This document shows, one piece after another, positions 22,621 through 26,977 of a stretch of DNA of 26,977 nucleotides. The stretch is from Coriobacteriaceae bacterium (GTDB lineage Bacteria; Actinomycetota; Coriobacteriia; Coriobacteriales; Eggerthellaceae). The notes beneath the pieces are model-generated. The model ran no database searches. It was not told where the DNA came from and worked only from the letters and a program-made list of their open reading frames with translations. Made by a program: the position numbers and the translations under genes. Position 1 is the stretch's first letter; the number at the start of each line of letters is the position of its first letter. The stretch spans positions 2,310 through 29,286 of the forward strand of contig SUUF01000010.1 in NCBI GenBank assembly GCA_015062635.1, in the 5' to 3' direction.

Positions 22621-22987
22621 CAGTCACATGGATTCGCTCAACCTCGCCCAGCTGGCGGACATTCCCTTTACGACATATCGGGAATCTGCGCCGATTGGCC
22701 GCGAGATGCGTGCGCTGCTGGATTCAAGCGGTCTGAAACTCGAACCGGTCATCGCATTCGATGACGAGTTCTCGCTTGCATGCTATGTGGTCGCAAGTGG
22801 GGATGTCGTGGGCTTGATGTTGAACACGTTCGAAATCGGCCCGTTCAAAGAAGATGTGAAGGTGTTGCCGGTGGAAGGGTTCGGTGACGACTGGCATCCG
22901 ATTTGCATGGCCTACGATTCGCGGCTGATTCAAAGCGAGCCGCTTCAGGTTTTAATCGAGTCCGTGAAGGAGCTGTCTGAGGTATAA
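22619..22987 (+). pseudogene. 3' fragment of a LysR-type regulator gene
   Basis: In the +1 frame relative to the dehydrogenase fragment, about 122 codons code for the C-terminal half of a LysR effector domain: PFTTYRESAPIGREMRALL, FDDEFSLACYVVASGDVVGLML, FEIGPFKEDVKVLPVEGFGDDW, AYDSRLIQSEPL. It aligns over its full length with the C-terminal half of the fragment at 16150-16806, starting near its residue 96. There is no HTH, no first half of the domain, and no ribosome-binding site at the ATG 22628. The nucleotide match to the other fragment is only moderate by eye, so the two regulators were old paralogues. Confidence 0.85.
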
Positions 22988-23046
22988 ACGCGGAAATCGA
23001 AGGGCCCGGGCGGGAATGTTGAAAAGCTTTGTTTGATCGAGTTTGA

Positions 23047-23079
23047 ATACGGTCATATTGAGCGAATTGACCGTATAAT
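23047..23079 (+). promoter_or_regulatory. Operator-like inverted repeat overlapping a TATAAT
   Basis: ATACGGTCA (23047-23055) and TGACCGTAT (23068-23076) form a perfect 9-bp inverted repeat with a 12-base spacer, so half-sites are 21 bases apart, two helical turns. The right arm overlaps TATAAT at 23074-23079. This is a classic repressor layout. It lies about 165 bases before the ligase gene. The half-site resembles ATATGGTCA at 12639-12647 before the other acyl-CoA gene. Confidence 0.6.
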
Positions 23080-23173
23080 GCTTTGCGGACGGGCTTCTGA
23101 ACGACGAAACCCGCGCTGTCGACGCATGGGACGATAAACAAATCCTTAAAGCGACAATATCGTGATTTTATGA

Positions 23174-23192
23174 AGCCATAGATGGCTATAAT
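23174..23192 (+). promoter_or_regulatory. Second -10 element with palindrome before the ligase gene
   Basis: AGCCAT-AG-ATGGCT (23174-23187) is a perfect palindrome ending on TATAAT at 23187-23192, 50 bases before the ligase ATG. No good -35 is visible, so activation or a dual promoter with 23074 is possible. Confidence 0.45.
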
Positions 23193-23242
23193 TGAAACAT
23201 CATAAACCTATAGGGATAGGCTTTTCGGAGGGGCTGGTTAGG

Positions 23243-24898
23243 ATGATCACCGACCTGTTGATCGATGAAGGGCGCAAGGCCGAGTATTACCGCAAGGGCT
23301 ACTGGGACGAGAAGACGCTCAACGATATGTGGGACGCGACGGTCGCACGTTTCGGCGACTGCGAATATGTGAGCGACGACCGTGGTCAGCGCTTCACGTA
23401 CAAGGAGGTCGATGACAAGGCATCCCGCCTGGCCTCCTGGTTCAAGGAAATCGGCATCGAGAATGGCGACGTCATTTCCTGGCAGGTTCCCATTTGGGCC
23501 GACTTCACGTATGTGTACGTGGCCGCCCTGAAGGTGGGCGCCGTCATGCACCCGCTGCCGCGCAACTTCAATGAAGAGGACCTGACCTACGTGATGAACG
23601 TGGTCGAGTCGAAGGCGTTCATCACGCCGACCTTCTATTGGAAGACCGACTACGAGCAGCAGATGAAGAACTTCATCGACCGCGTGCCGAGCATCAAGGG
23701 CGTTGCCCTGATGGACAAGGACGCGCCGGTGAAGGACACCTCGTACAAGTCGGTTGCCCAGATTATCGAGACGTACGAGCCCTTGACCGAAAAACCCGAG
23801 AGCAAGGCCGATGAGGTTGCATGCATCCTCTCGACGTCGGGCACGACGGGCAAGCCGAAGCAGGTGCTGCTCACGCACAACAACCTGAAGTTCTCGGAGC
23901 GCGTGTACGTGCAGGGCGTGCAGCGCACCAAGGCCGATGTCATGATCATGATGTCGCCGCTCAACCATGCCACGGGCTTCTTCCATGGCCTGCTGTCGAA
24001 CATGATGATGGGCGCGCGCGTGGTACTGCAGGAGCATTTCGAGCCCGCGCATGCTGTCGAGCTCATCAACCGCGAGGGCGTTACCTGGAGCCATGGCGCC
24101 ACGCCGTTCGTGTACGACCTGCTGAACTACATGGAGGAGACGGGCAACGAGGTTCCGTCGCTCTCGATTTTCATCTGCGGTGGCGCACCGGTGCCGCCGG
24201 CGATGATTCGCCGTTGCTGGGACCACCTGTTCCTGTTGTCCGAGTCGTATGGCTCCACCGAGAGCTGCCCACACATCTACGTTCCGCCGCACCATGTGGT
24301 GTCGTGGAACGGCGAGTGGAGCGGCATCCCGTGCGAGGGCATCGAGGTGCGTGTGGTCGACCCCGACCACAACGAGGTGCATCGTCGCGAACAGGGCGAG
24401 GAATGCAGCCGCGGGCCGCATCAGTTCGTGGGCTACCTGAACAACCCCGAGGCCAACGCCAAGAGCCTCGATGCCGACGGCTGGTTCTACTCCGGCGACC
24501 TGTGCTTCATGGACGAGTTCGGCCGCATCCGCATCAACGGCCGCATGAAGGAGATCATCATCCGCGGTGGCGAGAACATTTCCGCTGTGGAGATCGATAA
24601 CAACGTGAAGGAATTCGAGGGCATCAAGGACTGCGCGACCGTCGGCATGCCCGACCGCCGTTTGGGCGAGCGCATCTGCACCTTCGTCGTTCCCGAGGAC
24701 GGCCAGAAGTGCCCGACCATGGAGGAAATCCAGAAGTTCCTCGACAGCAAGGGCGTGCAGAAGCGCAATTGGCCCGAGCGCATCGAGGCCATCGACGAGA
24801 TTCCGTACACGCTTTCCGGCAAGGTCAAGCGCTACATCCTGGCCAAGGAGATCAAGGAGCGCCTGAAGGACGAGGCGAACGAGCGTCGCTTCATCTAA
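23243..24898 (+). CDS. AMP-forming acyl-CoA ligase, CaiC / cyclohexanecarboxylate-CoA ligase-like
   Basis: The 551-residue protein is an ANL-family ligase that would form an acyl-CoA from acid, ATP and CoA. Motifs in order: phosphate loop ILSTSGTTGKPKQV (195-208), ESYGSTESCPH in the middle, YSGDLCFMDEFGRIRINGRMKEIIIRGGENI, and YTLSGKVKRY with catalytic Lys527. The N-terminal part (EYYRKGYWDEKTLNDMW) resembles ligases annotated for cyclohexanecarboxylate, carnitine or dihydroxybenzoate; this is family resemblance, not substrate proof. ATG 23243 has GGAGGGG nine bases upstream. An in-frame TTG at 23192 falls inside the -10 element and is rejected. It is only distantly related to the ligase at 507-2147. 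It has its own regulated promoter region and a terminator. Confidence 0.92.
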   Translation: MITDLLIDEGRKAEYYRKGYWDEKTLNDMWDATVARFGDCEYVSDDRGQRFTYKEVDDKASRLASWFKEIGIENGDVISWQVPIWADFTYVYVAALKVGAVMHPLPRNFNEEDLTYVMNVVESKAFITPTFYWKTDYEQQMKNFIDRVPSIKGVALMDKDAPVKDTSYKSVAQIIETYEPLTEKPESKADEVACILSTSGTTGKPKQVLLTHNNLKFSERVYVQGVQRTKADVMIMMSPLNHATGFFHGLLSNMMMGARVVLQEHFEPAHAVELINREGVTWSHGATPFVYDLLNYMEETGNEVPSLSIFICGGAPVPPAMIRRCWDHLFLLSESYGSTESCPHIYVPPHHVVSWNGEWSGIPCEGIEVRVVDPDHNEVHRREQGEECSRGPHQFVGYLNNPEANAKSLDADGWFYSGDLCFMDEFGRIRINGRMKEIIIRGGENISAVEIDNNVKEFEGIKDCATVGMPDRRLGERICTFVVPEDGQKCPTMEEIQKFLDSKGVQKRNWPERIEAIDEIPYTLSGKVKRYILAKEIKERLKDEANERRFI

Positions 24899-24912
24899 TG
24901 TCGCACGATAAG

Positions 24913-24938
24913 CGCCCCGCACCCGCGGGGCGTTTTTT
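24913..24938 (+). terminator. Intrinsic terminator after the ligase gene
   Basis: CGCCCCGC (24913-24920) and GCGGGGCG (24925-24932) form an 8-bp stem with a four-base loop, followed by six T residues. Confidence 0.92.
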
Positions 24939-24988
24939 CTATTGCGGTACGGGCCACGGGTTCCGCTTCCGCGCCTAAGGGAGGAATC

Positions 24989-25516
24989 ATGCCGAACCAG
25001 TCGATTCGCGAGATGCTGATGGGGCTCACAAAGGAGCAGCTCGTCGAGATTATCGAGATGCATTCGAAGAGCTGCATCGCGCTCGACGGCGTATGGTTCC
25101 AATCTATCGAGCGGGAAGAGGGCATGGACGCCGCCATGCGACACGACGCGAATGCATGGGAGCGTTTCACCGTGACCGAGGCCAAGCGCATCAAGGCGTT
25201 CTTGGGGCTGGGTGAGCATCCCGGCCTCGATGGGCTCGAGAAAGCGCTGTGCTACCGGTTCTACGCCAATTTGAACGAGCATGAGTTCGAGCGCGAGGGC
25301 AACCGCCTCGTATATACGATGCGCAAATGCCGTGTGCAGGCTGCCCGCGAACGCAAGGGCATGCCGTTTCATCCCTGCAAGTCGGTGGGCATTTTGGAAT
25401 ACGGCGGCTTTGGCAGCGCCATCGACGACCGCATTACGTGCCGGTGCCTGAGCTGCTACCCCGACGTGACCGACGAGACCTGCTGCTGTAAATGGGAATA
25501 CACGCTTGCCGAATAG
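24989..25516 (+). CDS. DUF6125-like cysteine-rich cytoplasmic protein
   Basis: The 175-residue protein has no signal or membrane segment. It starts with a helical part (LTKEQLVEIIEMHSKSCIALDGVWFQSIEREEGMDAAMRHDANAWERFTVTEAKRI) and ends with a cysteine-rich part: MRKCRVQ, HPCKSVGILEYGGFGSAIDDRI, CRCLSCYPD and CCCKWEYTLAE. This layout (LDG.WF...E, W.RF...EAKRI, CRVQ..R..KG, PCKSVG, C..C.PD...C.W.F) matches, from memory, the DUF6125 family of unknown function found in anaerobes near acyl-CoA or corrinoid-type genes. Cys114, Cys130, Cys153, Cys156 and Cys165-167 could hold a metal or cluster. AGGGAGG precedes ATG 24989. It follows the ligase terminator by 50 bases. The 192 bases after it are AT-rich with no gene. 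Confidence 0.75.
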   Translation: MPNQSIREMLMGLTKEQLVEIIEMHSKSCIALDGVWFQSIEREEGMDAAMRHDANAWERFTVTEAKRIKAFLGLGEHPGLDGLEKALCYRFYANLNEHEFEREGNRLVYTMRKCRVQAARERKGMPFHPCKSVGILEYGGFGSAIDDRITCRCLSCYPDVTDETCCCKWEYTLAE

Positions 25517-25708
25517 CGGCGGCGTGATGGATTGCGTCCATTCGCGGCGTTATTTTTGCAAGTGGGGATTACGCGAAAGCGACTCATTTGTCATACCAGG
25601 TCATATGGCAAAAACAAGCATTCATTTGAACAATTCTTGAGGTCTATTTGAGCTCTTTCTGAGAAACCTCGGAACTTTTTCTGAGGTCGCCTGCACTACG
25701 CTTCTCGA

Positions 25709-26701
25709 ATGGATGTTTTGCTGATTCATACGGAAGCTCAACGAGCATGGTTTAAAGCGGCGGTTGCGGGAGAGCCGATGCCGGTACCTGCGCGCTTGAC
25801 GTGCGTCCCTACGAACTCGTCGGACGATATGAAGCGCTTGCGGGACGCGTGCGGGCCACGACCCACTTCCGTTGAGCCGCTGCATATACTGGTGCCGCAT
25901 GCCGAACAGCGTCGTAACGTGCCAGGTGTGTGTTGTCACGTGTGGGACAACAGGCTTCCACCCGGTTCGGTTGCCCGTGCATCATCTGGGGTTCTGGTTG
26001 CCACGCCCGAGTTCCTCTATTTGCTTGCCGCCCGGAGGTCCTCCTTCCTTTCTCTGGTCGAATTCGGGTACGAGCTCTGTGCGCTTTTCACCGTGCGTAA
26101 TGACGAGGGGCGATATCAAGAACTTGAACGTTCGATCACGACAGCCGAAAAGATACGCGCCTACCTTGAAACATGCGAAGGCTTGCCGGGCGCGCGCAAG
26201 GCGCGCGCAGCGATTCCCTGGGTGCTCGACCGGTCGCGTTCGCCGCGCGAAACGAAATTTGCGATTTCGATGACGCTTCCGCGCTTCCGCGGTGGCCAGG
26301 CGGTACGAAACGTTTCGCTGAATACGCAGATTCCGCTTACGGCGCTCGAGCGGAAAGCGGCGGGAAAATCGCACTACGAGCTCGATTTATGCGTTCCCGG
26401 CCCCGATGATGCGCATCCGTATGTCGGCGCCGAGTACTACGGGAAGGAGGAGCACGCCGGCGAGCTGCGTGGCTTACGCGATATTCGCCGTGAAAGCATC
26501 CTTGCCTCGAAGGGCATTTCCATCCATGGCGTGACGAAAGAGCAGGCGACAAACGTGATGGAGCTGGAGCGCTTGGCGAAGGTGTTGACGGTTTCGCAAG
26601 GAGAGCGCTGGCGCAAGCCCACCGCGGCCCAAGAGAAAGCCATGAGAGAGCTGATACGCTCGCTGTATTTCCATGGCTCGAACGATATGCGCCGCCCATG
26701 A
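25709..26701 (+). CDS. Orphan protein with a possible PD-(D/E)XK-type (DUF559/Vsr-like) C-terminal part
   Basis: The 330-residue protein is not similar to a named family that I recognise. Residues 1-170 hold several hydrophobic and basic segments (VLVATPEFLYLLAARRSSFLSLVEFGYELCALF). From residue 178 the pattern SPRETKFAISMTL (Glu181), SLNTQIPL, YELDLCVPG (Asp226) and VGAEYYGKEEHAGE (Glu242) recalls the order S-P-x-E ... Q-x-P-L ... D-x-x-x-P ... E-x-D/Y-G in DUF559/Vsr-like nucleases. That is pattern resemblance only. The start ATG 25709 lacks a ribosome-binding site, so a leaderless or poor start is possible. The AT-rich upstream region contains repeated TGAGGTC and CTGAGA-type words. It looks like an accessory gene next to a repeat element. 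Confidence 0.6.
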   Translation: MDVLLIHTEAQRAWFKAAVAGEPMPVPARLTCVPTNSSDDMKRLRDACGPRPTSVEPLHILVPHAEQRRNVPGVCCHVWDNRLPPGSVARASSGVLVATPEFLYLLAARRSSFLSLVEFGYELCALFTVRNDEGRYQELERSITTAEKIRAYLETCEGLPGARKARAAIPWVLDRSRSPRETKFAISMTLPRFRGGQAVRNVSLNTQIPLTALERKAAGKSHYELDLCVPGPDDAHPYVGAEYYGKEEHAGELRGLRDIRRESILASKGISIHGVTKEQATNVMELERLAKVLTVSQGERWRKPTAAQEKAMRELIRSLYFHGSNDMRRP

Positions 26702-26722
26702 AGGTCTGTGCACGAATCGTAG

Positions 26723-26959
26723 GACTCTATGTTAAACCACCGTTGACACGGGATGCGCGCGACCCCAGTGTCCTGAGCGTAGGCGCGAAGCGCCGGAGCC
26801 GAAGGATCTCCTCGGCGCTTGCCGCAGGTGGGGTTGCGGCCGTTCCACACCAGCTGGGGGACCCTTCGACTGCGCCGCCTTTGGCGGCTCCGCTCAGGAT
26901 GACATTGAAGGCGAACACTAGCCTCCGAGCGCATGTCAACGGTGGTTTAACATAGAGTC
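26723..26959. mobile_element. MITE-like element with perfect 26-bp terminal inverted repeats
   Basis: Bases 26723-26748 and 26934-26959 are perfect reverse complements over 26 bp (ends GACTCTATGTTAAACC and GGTTTAACATAGAGTC). The 237-base unit has no open frame worth calling. Inside, 26768-26807 and 26861-26904 are a second, inverted pair of related sequences, each containing a small hairpin (GGCGC-GAA-GCGCC and GCCGCC-TTT-GGCGGC) and the words TCCTGAGCG and CGAAGG. No clear target-site duplication is visible next to the ends. It resembles non-autonomous elements or composite intergenic repeats. It also fills the otherwise gene-free end of the window. Confidence 0.75.
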
Positions 26960-26977
26960 GTGGGGGCTAACGCCAAA

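Noticed and set aside
23186..25372. 728-codon open frame on the minus strand
   Set aside because: It covers the ligase and DUF6125-like genes in antisense; composition is low-complexity and there is no start signal.
1..26977. tRNA or rRNA genes
   Set aside because: No cloverleaf with a CCA-like end or rRNA segment was recognised on either strand by eye.

Overview
The window is high-GC DNA with purine-rich ribosome-binding sites, many GTG/ATG overlap starts and strong intrinsic terminators. The gene content (CarD-type regulator, paired universal stress proteins, many acyl-CoA enzymes, Fe-S flavoproteins, a quaternary-amine type ABC importer, a DUF6125-like protein) suggests a strict anaerobe of the Coriobacteriia, most likely family Eggerthellaceae. 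That placement rests on gene content and style only; there is no rRNA or other marker gene here.

Layout. 1-2147 (minus strand): the start of an NfeD-like membrane protein, a 32-residue membrane peptide upstream of it, and an AMP-forming acyl-CoA ligase. 2378-4061 (plus): two universal stress proteins and a CarD-like transcription factor. 4300-7351 (plus): a crotonase, a hotdog thioesterase and a FldA/HadA-like class III CoA-transferase, separated by terminators. 7408-7868: no gene, but a repeat block with a 69-base direct repeat and a 39-base inverted repeat. 7869-12488: an Isf-like iron-sulfur flavoprotein (minus), a CaiA-like acyl-CoA dehydrogenase (plus), then on the minus strand an NYN/PIN protein, a desulforedoxin-like multi-cysteine protein and a TetR regulator. 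12906-16806 (plus): a second acyl-CoA dehydrogenase, a Gfo/Idh/MocA oxidoreductase, an SDR and an HTH-less LysR fragment. 16970-21985: a zinc-free MDR reductase translationally coupled to an OpuC-like ATPase and two permeases; a convergent HxlR plus split-barrel/ferredoxin operon; then the substrate-binding lipoprotein. 22282-22987: a fused remnant in which the 5' end of an acyl-CoA dehydrogenase runs straight into the 3' end of a LysR gene. 23243-25516: a second acyl-CoA ligase and a DUF6125-like protein. 25709-26701: an orphan protein with a possible nuclease-type C-terminus. 26723-26959: a MITE-like element with perfect 26-bp terminal inverted repeats.

How the genes may work together (inference). 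The two ligases, CoA-transferase, two acyl-CoA dehydrogenases, crotonase, SDR and thioesterase can form a route that activates an organic acid with CoA, interconverts saturated, unsaturated, hydroxy and keto forms, and releases the product. The adjacent OpuC-type importer raises the possibility of a quaternary-ammonium or carnitine-like substrate, but alicyclic or aryl acids are equally open. No ETF, respiratory complex or carnitine antiporter is in the window, so direction and substrate are unknown. Crotonase, CoA-transferase and the 12906 dehydrogenase have codon use typical of very highly expressed genes and each has its own terminator, so they may be the core of the pathway. The most interesting observations are the fused acyl-CoA dehydrogenase/LysR remnant, a nearly identical 12-base motif in front of both the importer operon and the separately encoded binding protein next to the HxlR gene, the crotonase lacking both canonical catalytic glutamates, and the two small non-coding repeat elements.
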